A stretch of 42,372 bases of DNA from Streptosporangium carneum. Its GTDB lineage: Bacteria > Actinomycetota > Actinomycetes > Streptosporangiales > Streptosporangiaceae. Position numbers and translations under genes: made by a program. The notes under the pieces were generated by a model. It made no database searches. It was not told where the DNA came from and was given only the letters and a program-made list of their open reading frames with translations. Shown here in pieces: positions 8,615-15,958 of the stretch (positions within the stretch are counted from its first letter, which is position 1; every line of letters starts with the position of its first letter). The stretch lies in the NCBI RefSeq assembly GCF_027922005.1, contig NZ_BSEV01000045.1, positions 1-42,372 of the forward strand. Direction: 5' to 3'.

Positions 8615-9484
8615 ATGGACACGCTGCAACTGCTGTTCAACACGGTCACGGTGGTCTTCATCGCGACCACCATGTTCACCGCGGGCCTCGGCGCCACGCT
8701 GTCGGCGCTGCGCGCCGTCTTCGCCACCCCGGCACTGCCCTTGCTGGCGCTGGTGGCCAACCTGGTGGTCATCCCGCTGCTCGGCTGGGGCGTCGCCGTG
8801 CTGTTCGGCCTGTCCACGGCGGCCTTCGTCGCGCTGGTGCTGGCCGCGTCGTCGCCGGGCGGGCCTCTCGGGGCGAAACTGAGCATGCTGAAAGGCGGGG
8901 ACGCGGTCGCGGGCACGACGACGCAGGTGCTGCTCGCCGCCGTCGGCAGTGTCACCTTCGCTCCGACGGCCAACGTCGTCCTCTCGCTGGCCGAGGTCGG
9001 CGGGGGAGTCTCCCTCGACGTCGCCGCGCTGGTGCGGACCGTGGCGATCCTGCAGCTCGTGCCGTTCGCCGTCGGGCTGGTCCTGCGCCACCACGCGCCG
9101 CTCACCGCCCAGTCGTGGCATCCCGTCGCCGCCAGGACGTCGAACGTGACGTTCGTGGCCGTGCTGGCGGGCATGCTCCTGGGCAACTGGCAGGCCGTCG
9201 TCGCGTTGCTCGGCTCCCGCACGCTGCTGGCGGGGCTCGTTCTCAGCGTCGTCGCGTTCGCCGTCGGCATGGCGCTGGCCACGGGAGGGCCGGCGCGCCG
9301 CACCAGCATGGGAGGCGTCGCGGCGGTGCGCAACGCCGGGCCCGTCCTGGCGGCGATCGGCATCGCCTTCGACAACGATCCGGCCGTCCTGGGAGCGTTC
9401 GCCGGGGTGCTGCTCAGCGGCCTGGTCGCCGCCGTGCCGATCGTCGCGGTGTTCAGCCGCCGCTGGGGCGACGGCGGGGGCTGA
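8615..9484 (+). CDS. Bile acid:sodium symporter (BASS) family transporter
   Basis: A protein of 289 residues with about 9-10 hydrophobic membrane segments, starting MDTLQLLFNTVTVVFIATTMFTAGLGATLSALRAVF. The sequence ASSPGGPLGAKLSMLKGGDAV after the third segment and the duplicated half-organisation with SMGGVAAVRNAGPVLAAIGIAF match the SBF/BASS fold, in which two crossover helices with small residues bind sodium and an organic anion. The substrate is unknown; position after a DyP peroxidase suggests movement of an aromatic or sterol-like acid, but this is context only. The ATG at 8615 follows GGTGGAGG. A strong terminator follows the stop codon. Confidence 0.88.
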   Translation: MDTLQLLFNTVTVVFIATTMFTAGLGATLSALRAVFATPALPLLALVANLVVIPLLGWGVAVLFGLSTAAFVALVLAASSPGGPLGAKLSMLKGGDAVAGTTTQVLLAAVGSVTFAPTANVVLSLAEVGGGVSLDVAALVRTVAILQLVPFAVGLVLRHHAPLTAQSWHPVAARTSNVTFVAVLAGMLLGNWQAVVALLGSRTLLAGLVLSVVAFAVGMALATGGPARRTSMGGVAAVRNAGPVLAAIGIAFDNDPAVLGAFAGVLLSGLVAAVPIVAVFSRRWGDGGG

Positions 9485-9500
9485 ACGCGAGAGAGGGCCC

Positions 9501-9557
9501 GCCCGCCGGGGTGGGATCGGCCGGGGCCGGTCCCCGGCCGATCCCACCCCGGCGGGC
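9501..9557 (+). terminator. 26-bp perfect-stem terminator of the DyP operon
   Basis: The left arm at 9501-9526 and the right arm at 9532-9557 are exact reverse complements (26 bp), closing a 5-nt loop. There is no U-tract, as is common in actinomycetes. It begins 17 bp after the BASS-gene stop codon. Confidence 0.9.
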
Positions 9558-9698
9558 CGTACGCCGACGAGCCGGGACCCGTGTGGGTCACCGGCTCGCG
9601 GCTCCGCCCGCTCTCCGTGAACGCGTCGCGCCGCTCTTCGCGAGCGCGTCACGAACCGTCGGCGGCGTCCTCGGGGGTGTCCCGTCCCCCGGGCGCCG

Positions 9699-10091
9699 TC
9701 ACGGCTGCAGGGCCTCCTGGACCAGGGCGGTGTCGGTGAACTGCTCGAAGCGCTTGGCGACGCCGTCCTCGAGCTGCCACACGTGCGTGAAACGGACGTC
9801 CATGTACTTGCCGGTGGCGAGGTAGGTGCCCCGGTAGTTGCCGTAGACGACGATGGTGTCGCCGCCGTCGACGTACGCCTCGGGAACGGCCTGGTAGTTG
9901 TCCCACTCGGAGCCGAGACGGGAGAAGACCTTCGCCAGGACGTTGTCGGGGCCGACGTAGGTGCCCGCGTAGGGGAACCCGGCCATCTCGGTCCACTCGG
10001 CGTCGGGGCCGAGCAGGGCCAGGATCCCGTTGATGTCCCCGGCCGCCGAGGCCTCGTAGGAGCCGCGGACCGCGTCGAGGTTCTTGCTCAT
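9699..10091 (-). CDS. SnoaL-like / NTF2-fold protein
   Basis: A protein of 130 residues. MSKNLDAVRGSYEASAAGDINGILALLGPDAEWTEMAGFPYAGTYVGPDNV is the classic opening of SnoaL-like NTF2-fold proteins (helix, GD, L.PD..W, G.Y.G...V). The C-terminal strands end FTHVWQLEDGVAKRFEQFTDTA. This fold includes ketosteroid isomerase and polyketide cyclases, so an isomerase, hydratase or lyase role on a small aromatic or dienoate substrate is plausible. The ATG at 10091 has AAGGAG. It lies 48 bp downstream of moaF and is probably in its operon, under the motif at 10947-10968. Confidence 0.88.
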   Translation of the reverse strand: MSKNLDAVRGSYEASAAGDINGILALLGPDAEWTEMAGFPYAGTYVGPDNVLAKVFSRLGSEWDNYQAVPEAYVDGGDTIVVYGNYRGTYLATGKYMDVRFTHVWQLEDGVAKRFEQFTDTALVQEALQP

Positions 10092-10139
10092 TGCATCTCC
10101 TTGCTGAACAGCGCTTTCTCTTGGCGATGCTTCGCCGGT

Positions 10140-10919
10140 TTAGACAGGCTCTCCGTCGGTCGGGTAGACCACGTCGCCGAGCGGCAGGATGTGGGCGCCG
10201 CCGGGGGAGTTGTTGATCTCGCCCGCGCCGGAGATGCCGAGGAAGGTGCCGACCGAGCGCAGCGCGGCCCAGTCGTAGAGCCAGGTCGCGGCGACAGGGA
10301 TGAGGAACTCCCTGAAGGTGAACACGTAGACGTCTTCGGCGATCTTCCAGGTGCTCGCCATGTCCACGTCACCGTGACCGCGCTGCTCGCCTACGAGGCA
10401 CTGCCAGGCGTAGCGTTCTGAGCTGAGGTAGACGTGCTCGTAGAGGTGGTTGGGGCTGTAACGGTACAGCGCCCGCCTGCCGATCAGGTCACGAGTGGGT
10501 GCGGGCGCCTCGCCCTTCACCTCGTGACCGTCGATCGTGCCGGGGGTGAAGGTCTGTGAGACCTGGGGTTCGCCGGGGGTCCGCTCCTCGGCGATCGTGG
10601 AGACGATCCGCAGGGCTCGCCCGGTGGAGGTGTGTAGGACGGTCACGGTGGACTCGCGGGGGCGCGAGGCGTGGGTCTGGTTGACGAAGAACAGGTCCTC
10701 GCGGACGGCGATCGCCTCATACCAGTCCGAGGCGCCGCCGTCGACGCTCACGCCGTGCGCGCTCTCGAAGGAGAGGGCGGCGGTGGTGCCGTCGTCGAAC
10801 GTCAGGCCCAGCGAGGTGCCCGCGAGGACGTCGGTGACCGGGAGCCGGTTGGTGTCGATTCCGGCCGCGAAGTCGTCCATGTTCTTCCAGCCCGCTGGCC
10901 GGTCGATGTCGGCGGTCAA
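10140..10919 (-). CDS. moaF: MoaF family protein
   Basis: A protein of 259 residues. The C-terminal half (RDLIGRRALYRYSPNHLYEHVYLSSERYAWQCLVGEQRGHGDVDMASTWKIAEDVYVFTFREFLIPVAATWLYDWAALRSVGTFLG) fits the MoaF C-terminal domain pattern. The N-terminal half has the LGLTFDDGTTAALSFE and TRPRESTVTV strands of the MoaF N domain. From memory, MoaF was first linked to the monoamine (tyramine)-inducible regulon of Klebsiella; its biochemical role is unknown and it is not a molybdopterin enzyme. Here it heads a moaF-SnoaL unit divergent from an SDR gene, 6 kb from an HPA-type pathway, which fits arylamine or arylacetate catabolism. The start at 10919 follows a GGAAGGAGT site. Confidence 0.8.
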   Translation of the reverse strand: MTADIDRPAGWKNMDDFAAGIDTNRLPVTDVLAGTSLGLTFDDGTTAALSFESAHGVSVDGGASDWYEAIAVREDLFFVNQTHASRPRESTVTVLHTSTGRALRIVSTIAEERTPGEPQVSQTFTPGTIDGHEVKGEAPAPTRDLIGRRALYRYSPNHLYEHVYLSSERYAWQCLVGEQRGHGDVDMASTWKIAEDVYVFTFREFLIPVAATWLYDWAALRSVGTFLGISGAGEINNSPGGAHILPLGDVVYPTDGEPV

Positions 10920-10946
10920 CTGCGACTCCTTCCTACACGAAGTTAT

Positions 10947-10968
10947 CTATGAAATCATATAGCTTCTA
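10947..10968. promoter_or_regulatory. Candidate GntR operator, site a (moaF / SDR divergent promoter)
   Basis: CTATGAAATCATATAG (10947-10962) is a dyad, and AAATCATATAGCTTCTA (10952-10968) aligns with the motif at the other divergent promoters of the cluster. It lies midway between the moaF start (10919) and the SDR start (10988) and could control both. This is the weakest site (A for G at position 6). Confidence 0.6.
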
Positions 10969-10987
10969 GCTGCAAAGGAGTAGGCCG

Positions 10988-11776
10988 ATGAGGCTAAAAG
11001 GTAAGGTCGCCCTGGTCACCGGGGCCGGAACGGGAATTGGTGCCGCGGTCACCCGGAGGTACGTGGAAGAGGGGGCCAGGGTCGTCCTGACCGGCCGGAG
11101 AGAGGCGCTCCTTACCGAGGTCGCGGCTCCGCTGGGGGACGCCGCCGTGGCGTTCGCCGCCGACGCGACGGACGCGGCCCAGATGCGGGCGGCGGCGGAC
11201 CTGGCGCGCGAGCGGTTCGGCTCGCTCGACATCGTCGTCGCCAACGCGGGCGGCCACGGGGGATCCGGGGTCGCCGACACCGACGACGAGTCCTGGGGGC
11301 TCAGCCTCGACGCCAACCTCAACAGCTGCTTCGTGACCTGTCGGGAGGCGCTGCCCGCGCTGATCGAGAGCCAGGGGAGCATCGTGATCGTCTCCTCGAT
11401 CGCCGGCCTGGCCGCCGGACCGAACGTGTGTGGATATGTCACGACCAAGCACGCGCTGGTCGGGCTGACCAAGTCGCTGGCCCGTGACTACGGACCCAAG
11501 GGCGTGCGGGTGAACTGCCTGTGCCCCGGCTGGGTGCGCACCCCGATGGCCGACCACCAGATGGACGAGCTCGCCGAGCGTGACAGCATCACCCGCGACG
11601 AGGCCTACGACCTGGTCACCAAGGACGTCCCGCTCAGGCGGCCCGCGACCTCCGAGGAGATCGCCGACATCTGCCTGTTCCTCGGCTCGTCCGAGTCGGC
11701 CATCATGACCGGCTCCGTGGTCGTCGCGGACGGCGGCGCCATGGCCGTCGACCTGCCGACCCTGGCCTTCGGCTGA
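10988..11776 (+). CDS. SDR family NAD(P)-dependent oxidoreductase
   Basis: A protein of 262 residues, classical short-chain dehydrogenase. TGAGTGIGAAVTRRYVEEGARVVLTGR is the GxxxGxG cofactor site, VVANAGGHGG the NNAG-like motif, IVSSIAGLA the catalytic Ser, and YVTTKHALVG the YxxxK. The C-terminus carries the IMTGSVVVADGGAMA substrate-loop ending. It reduces or oxidises an alcohol/ketone with NAD(P); a substrate such as an arylethanol or hydroxy intermediate is inferred from context only. The start at 10988 follows AAAGGAG. It is divergent from moaF, with a shared candidate operator between them, and is followed by two hairpins. Confidence 0.92.
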   Translation: MRLKGKVALVTGAGTGIGAAVTRRYVEEGARVVLTGRREALLTEVAAPLGDAAVAFAADATDAAQMRAAADLARERFGSLDIVVANAGGHGGSGVADTDDESWGLSLDANLNSCFVTCREALPALIESQGSIVIVSSIAGLAAGPNVCGYVTTKHALVGLTKSLARDYGPKGVRVNCLCPGWVRTPMADHQMDELAERDSITRDEAYDLVTKDVPLRRPATSEEIADICLFLGSSESAIMTGSVVVADGGAMAVDLPTLAFG

Positions 11777-11792
11777 CAGGCTCCGGGTGCGC

Positions 11793-11826
11793 CTCGTGGG
11801 TCCCCGCAGTGGCGAGGACCCACGAG
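11793..11826 (+). terminator. Hairpin after the SDR gene
   Basis: The 11-bp arms CTCGTGGGTCC (11793-11803) and GGACCCACGAG (11816-11826) pair perfectly around a 12-nt loop, 17 bp beyond the SDR stop. It likely ends the plus-strand transcript. Confidence 0.8.
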
Positions 11827-11844
11827 AACACCCCGGCCGCGGGG

Positions 11845-11912
11845 CGTGGTCTCCGTGACCGGCAGGAGATCAGGGAGACCACGCCCGCCGGGCCCTTGAG
11901 GGCCCGGCGGGC
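11845..11912. terminator. Two adjacent hairpins between convergent genes
   Basis: CGTGGTCTCC (11845-11854) pairs with GGAGACCACG (11874-11883). GCCCGCCGGGCCC (11883-11895) pairs with GGGCCCGGCGGGC (11900-11912) around a TTGA loop. The second lies 9 bp from the hpaE stop codon and probably terminates the minus-strand hpa operon. Confidence 0.85.
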
Positions 11913-11920
11913 GATTGGCG

Positions 11921-13387
11921 TCAGGAGACGCCGAACCGCGAGATCGGCAGGTCCTCGGTCGCCACGTGCACGATGTGCGACTCGGTGTAGACGTCGATGC
12001 TGTGCTTACCGCCCTCCCGGCCCAGGCCGCTGGCCTTGACGCCGCCGAAGGGGGTGCGCAGGTCGCGGACGTTCTGGGAGTTGACCCAGAGCATGCCCGA
12101 CTCGATCTGCTGGGCGAGCCTGTGCGTGCGGCGCAGGTTGTTCGTCCACAGGTAGGCGGCGAGGCCGTACCGGGTGTCGTTGGCCAGCTCCAGCGCCTCC
12201 TCCTCGGTGGAGAACGGCGTGACGCACACGACCGGACCGAAGATCTCCTCCTGGAAGATCCGCATCTTCGGCGAGACGTCGGCGAACACCGTCGCCGACA
12301 GGAAGTTGCCGACCGGCAGGTGGTCGGGGCGCGAGCCGCCGGCGACCAGGCGGGCGCCCTCGTCGATGCCGATCTGGACGTACTCCATGACCCGCGCGTA
12401 GTGCTCGGGGTGGACCAGCGCGCCCAGCTCGGTGGCCGGGTCGTCGGGGGAGCCGACCTTGACCTTGGAGGCGCGCTCGGCGAAGCGGGCGACGAACTCC
12501 TCGTAGATCGTGTCCTGGACCAGGACGCGCGAGCTGGCCGTGCAGCGCTCGCCGTTGAGGGAGAAGACTCCGAAGACCGCGGCGTCGAGCGCCCGGTCGA
12601 GGTCGGCGTCGTCGAACACCAGCAGCGGGGACTTGCCGCCCAGCTCCATCGACAGGGTCTTCAGGTTGTCGGCGGCGTTGCGCATGATGATCTGACCGGT
12701 GGTGGTCTCTCCGGTGAAGGAGATGATCGGCACGTCCGGGTGCGCGACGAGGGCCGCGCCCGCCTCCTCACCGATGCCGTGCACGATGTTGAAGACGCCG
12801 GCGGGCACGCCCGCCTCCTCCATGATCTCCGGCAGCACGCTGGCGGAGAGCGGGGACCACTCGGCGGGCTTCAGGATGACCGGGCAGCCGGCCGCGAGCG
12901 CGGGGGCGAGCTTCCAGGTCTCCAGCATGAACGGGGTGTTCCACGGGGTGATCAGGCCGGCCACGCCGATGGGCTTGCGGATCACGTAGTTCAGCTGGGC
13001 GGAGGCGACGCGGTAGACGTCCTCGCCCAGGGTGGTGATCACGTCGGCGAAGAACCGGAAGTTCTGCGCGGCGCGGTGCGCCTGGCCACGGGCCTGCGTG
13101 ATCGGCAGACCGGTGTCACGGCACTCCAGCGCGGCGATCTGGTCGTCCCGCTTCTCGATCGCGTCGGCGATCTTGCGCAGGACGTTGGCCCGCTGCTGGG
13201 CGGGCATCTTCGGCCACGGGCCCTCGGTGAAGGCCTTGCGGGCCGCGGCGACCGCGGCCTCGATGTCCTCGGCCTGGCCCGCGGAGACCGTGAGGTACTC
13301 CTCGTTGTTCGCGGGCTCAAGGGCGGTGAACGTCGCGCCGGAGACGCTGGGGACGTGTTCCCCGCCGATGTAGTGCTGCACGTTCAT
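11921..13387 (-). CDS. hpaE: 5-carboxymethyl-2-hydroxymuconate semialdehyde dehydrogenase (HpaE)
   Basis: A protein of 488 residues, full-length aldehyde dehydrogenase. MELGGKSPLLVF carries the general-base Glu and FSLNGERCTASSRVLVQ the nucleophilic Cys; FTGETTTG and TPWNTPF are cofactor-site motifs. The SLNGERCTASSR signature and overall sequence match HpaE of the homoprotocatechuate pathway. HpaE oxidises the HpaD ring-fission product to 5-carboxymethyl-2-hydroxymuconate with NAD+. I choose the ATG at 13387, which overlaps the stop of the upstream aldolase gene by one base (TGATG), implying translational coupling; a TTG one codon earlier is possible. It is the last gene of a minus-strand FAH-RraA / aldolase / hpaE operon. 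Confidence 0.9.
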   Translation of the reverse strand: MNVQHYIGGEHVPSVSGATFTALEPANNEEYLTVSAGQAEDIEAAVAAARKAFTEGPWPKMPAQQRANVLRKIADAIEKRDDQIAALECRDTGLPITQARGQAHRAAQNFRFFADVITTLGEDVYRVASAQLNYVIRKPIGVAGLITPWNTPFMLETWKLAPALAAGCPVILKPAEWSPLSASVLPEIMEEAGVPAGVFNIVHGIGEEAGAALVAHPDVPIISFTGETTTGQIIMRNAADNLKTLSMELGGKSPLLVFDDADLDRALDAAVFGVFSLNGERCTASSRVLVQDTIYEEFVARFAERASKVKVGSPDDPATELGALVHPEHYARVMEYVQIGIDEGARLVAGGSRPDHLPVGNFLSATVFADVSPKMRIFQEEIFGPVVCVTPFSTEEEALELANDTRYGLAAYLWTNNLRRTHRLAQQIESGMLWVNSQNVRDLRTPFGGVKASGLGREGGKHSIDVYTESHIVHVATEDLPISRFGVS

Positions 13388-14298
13388 CAAGCCACTCCCT
13401 CACTCTGGGCCAGCAGTTCGTTGATCCGCTTGATGCCCGCGTCGGTGGGCGTGATCAGCGGCGGGCGGACATGACCGGAGGCGATCAGACCGCGTTGTTC
13501 CAAGACCCACTTGGCGGGGGCGGGGTTCGTCTCAACGAACAGCAACTCGACCAGGGGGTGCAGGGCGTAGTGCAGGTCGAGGGCGGTCTTGTGGTCGCCC
13601 TCGACGTAGGCGGTGTACATCTTCGCGACGGCGGCCGGAGCCAGGTTGGCCACCGCGCTCACGAAGCCGATGCCGCCGATGGCCAGCAGCGGCAGGCAGA
13701 GCAGCTCGATGCCGGACCACATCAGGAAGTCACGGCCGCACTTGTGGAGCACCTGGGAGAAGTGCTCGAAGTCCTTGGTGGTCTCCTTGATGCCCACGAT
13801 GTTGTCGTGGGAGTGCCGGAGCCTGGCGACGGTCTCGGGGTTGATGTCCACGGCGGTCCGCGACGGGACGTTGTAGATGACGATCGGCAGGCTGGGGAAC
13901 TCCTTGGCGACCGTGGAGTACCAGCTGTAGAGCGCTTCCTGGGTCGGCCGCGCGTAGTACGGGGTGATGACGAGCGCGGCGTCCGCGCCGAGACGCTCGG
14001 CCTCCGCGGTCAGGCGGAGGGTCTCGTCGAGCTTGGCGGAGCCGGTGCCCGGCAGGAACGGCACCCGGTCGGCCGTCTCCTCGGCGACCGCGGCCATCGC
14101 GGCGATCCGCTCGTCGATGCTCTGCGCGCCGGGCTCACCGGTCGAGCCGCCGATGGAGATGCCGTGGGAGCCCTGGGCGAGCTGCCAGCGCACCAGCGCC
14201 CGCAGCGAGTCGAGGTCGAGCTCGCCCGTCGCGGTGAAGGGGGTCACCACCGGGGCAAGGGACCCGCGTATGCTCGCGGGATCCGAACGGAACTTCAT
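13387..14298 (-). CDS. Dihydrodipicolinate synthase (DapA)-type class I aldolase
   Basis: A protein of 303 residues, TIM-barrel DHDPS/NAL family. GGSTGEPGAQS is the pyruvate-carboxylate-binding loop (normally GTTGE), IYNVPSRT has the catalytic Tyr, and IVGIKETTKD carries the Schiff-base Lys. Such enzymes condense or cleave pyruvate adducts. In this operon, between an HpaG-like fusion and hpaE, it most likely replaces HpaI by cleaving 4-hydroxy-2-oxoheptane-1,7-dioate to pyruvate and succinate semialdehyde. That role is inferred from position; a housekeeping lysine-biosynthetic dapA is less likely in a catabolic operon. The ATG at 14298 has a GGAG upstream, about 48 bp after the preceding gene. 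Confidence 0.88.
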   Translation of the reverse strand: MKFRSDPASIRGSLAPVVTPFTATGELDLDSLRALVRWQLAQGSHGISIGGSTGEPGAQSIDERIAAMAAVAEETADRVPFLPGTGSAKLDETLRLTAEAERLGADAALVITPYYARPTQEALYSWYSTVAKEFPSLPIVIYNVPSRTAVDINPETVARLRHSHDNIVGIKETTKDFEHFSQVLHKCGRDFLMWSGIELLCLPLLAIGGIGFVSAVANLAPAAVAKMYTAYVEGDHKTALDLHYALHPLVELLFVETNPAPAKWVLEQRGLIASGHVRPPLITPTDAGIKRINELLAQSEGVA

Positions 14299-14346
14299 AT
14301 GATCACTCCTTGTACTGCTTCAAGACGGTCTTCGCGGGATCAGGCC

Positions 14347-15786
14347 TTACTTGGCGCGTTCCTGCTCCTCGTAGACCTGACGCCAGGCCTTGTTCATCGG
14401 GTAGAGCCCGTCGACCGAGGCGCCCTCGTCGACCCGCTCGAGGATGAAGCGCTCCTCTTTCTCCTGCTTGGCGGAGTCCCGCGCGACCTCGGCGGCCAGG
14501 CGCGGCGGGATGACGACCACGCCCTCCGCGTCGCCGACCAGGACGTCGCCGGGCATGACCAGCACGCCGCCGCAGTCGACCGGGATCTGGGAGTCCATCG
14601 GAACGTGCCTGCGGCCGAGCACGGCCGCGTGCGCGACCGCGTAGTAGGAGGGCAGCTCCAGGTTGGAGAAGGAGGGGCTGTCCCGCAGGCCGCCGTCGGT
14701 GATCACCCCGGCCGCGCCGCGGCGCAGGGCGCGCAGCGCGAGGATGTCGCCCAGTGTGCCGGAGCCGTGCTCGCCCCGCGCGCTGATCACCAGGACCTCG
14801 CCGGGCTGGATCTCCTCGACGGTGCGCTTCTGGGCGTTCATCCCGTTGCCGATCTCGGCGAACACGTCCTCGCGGAGCGGGAGGTAGCGCAGGGTCCTGG
14901 CGATGCCGACCATGCGCAGGTCGGGCCTGGCGGGCTTGACGCCCTCGATGAAGTGGTGGTCGATCCCGCGCTTGCGCAGCTGCGAGGAGATCGTCGCCGT
15001 CGAGACCGACTTCAGGGCCGCGACGGTCTCCTCGTCGAGGACGCCGGAGACGGCGTCCCCAGGCTTGGCGGCCTCGGCGGCGGCGCCCGCGGAGCCGTAC
15101 GCGGCGGCGCGGACCTCGTCGGTCACCTTGGGCTGGACGCCGTACGGGGCGAGCTCGTGGTCGTCGGCGACGACCTCGTTGCGGAGCCGTCCGGTGTCCT
15201 CGAGCTCGACCTCGACCACGTCGCCCGGCTGCACGACCGTGGACCCGGCCGGGGTGCCGGCGAGGATGATGTCGCCGGGCTCCAGGGTCATCGTCCGGGA
15301 CAGGTCGGCGATCAGCAGGTCGAAGCCGAACAGCAGCTCGTCGGTGCACGCCTCCTGGACCAGCTTGCCGTTGACGTACGTGCGCAGCCACAGTTTCGTG
15401 GGGTCGTCCGTCTTCAGGATGGCCGGACCGATGGGCGTGTAGCCGTCCTGGCCCTTGGCGCGGAGGTTGGAGCCGAGGTCGGCGTGCTTGAAGTCGTAGA
15501 CTCCGAAGTCGTTGGCCGCGGCGTAGCCCGCCACGTGGTCGAGCGCGCGCTCACGGGAGACACGGTGCGCCCGGGTGCCGATGATGACGGCGATCTCGCC
15601 TTCGAAGGCCAGCAACTCGCAGCCGGCGGGCCGCACCACGGGGCGACCGGACCACGACAGCGAGGACGAGGGCTTGACGAAGTAGGAGGGGACGGCCGGT
15701 GTGCGTCCGCGCTCGGCCGCGCGGCTGCGGTAGTTGAGATGGACCGCGACGATCTTTCCCGGTGCCAGGCCGAGCGGGTGCTCCAC
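14347..15786 (-). CDS. FAH-family isomerase/decarboxylase fused to an RraA-like aldolase domain
   Basis: A protein of 479 residues with two modules. Residues ~1-205 are a fumarylacetoacetate-hydrolase (HpaG-type) domain: KIVAVHLNYRSRAAERG, metal ligands FEGEIAVIIG (E62, E64) and VYDFKHADLG (D98), and the ending GDIILAGTPAGS..QPGDVVEVE. A ~50-residue linker leads to an RraA-like domain (~255-430) with SARGEHGSGTLGDILALRALRRGAAGVITDGGLRD, holding the GD and DGGLRD (R368, D369) active-site residues of class II HMG/CHA aldolase and oxaloacetate decarboxylase enzymes. In E. coli HpaG two FAH domains are fused; here the second is RraA-like. It may isomerise and decarboxylate the HpaE product. I use the GTG at 15786 (AAGGGAGGT 4 nt upstream); a longer reading frame to 15861 would run through the operator sites. 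Confidence 0.88.
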   Translation of the reverse strand: MEHPLGLAPGKIVAVHLNYRSRAAERGRTPAVPSYFVKPSSSLSWSGRPVVRPAGCELLAFEGEIAVIIGTRAHRVSRERALDHVAGYAAANDFGVYDFKHADLGSNLRAKGQDGYTPIGPAILKTDDPTKLWLRTYVNGKLVQEACTDELLFGFDLLIADLSRTMTLEPGDIILAGTPAGSTVVQPGDVVEVELEDTGRLRNEVVADDHELAPYGVQPKVTDEVRAAAYGSAGAAAEAAKPGDAVSGVLDEETVAALKSVSTATISSQLRKRGIDHHFIEGVKPARPDLRMVGIARTLRYLPLREDVFAEIGNGMNAQKRTVEEIQPGEVLVISARGEHGSGTLGDILALRALRRGAAGVITDGGLRDSPSFSNLELPSYYAVAHAAVLGRRHVPMDSQIPVDCGGVLVMPGDVLVGDAEGVVVIPPRLAAEVARDSAKQEKEERFILERVDEGASVDGLYPMNKAWRQVYEEQERAK

Positions 15787-15804
15787 GGGCACCTCCCTTG
15801 CTTC

Positions 15805-15886
15805 AAATCGTATACGACATCCTGGATGATACGCGATTTGGGCAAGTGGGGCTATAGACAAAGATATTTGAATTCATACATGATTT
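15805..15886. promoter_or_regulatory. Candidate GntR operators, sites b1-b3 (hpa divergent promoter)
   Basis: Three motif copies lie between the divergent FAH-RraA and aldehyde dehydrogenase genes. b1 is AAATCGTATACGACATC at 15805-15821, with a perfect TCGTATACGA core. b2 is AAATCGCGTATCATCC on the minus strand at 15824-15839. b3 is AAATCATGTATGAATTC on the minus strand at 15870-15886. b1 lies just upstream of the FAH-RraA ribosome-binding site and b3 covers a plausible -10 region for the aldehyde dehydrogenase, as expected for a repressor acting on both. Confidence 0.72.
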
Positions 15887-15958
15887 GGAGGTGCCCAGGC
15901 TCGCGGGACCCCTCGCCGGAGGGTGCGAGACGCGGGCCGACCCGAGGAGATCGAAGAG

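Noticed and set aside
13387..14298. Housekeeping dapA for lysine biosynthesis
   Set aside because: It is translationally coupled to hpaE inside a ring-cleavage operon and carries no neighbouring lysine-pathway genes; catabolic aldolase is the better reading, though unproven.
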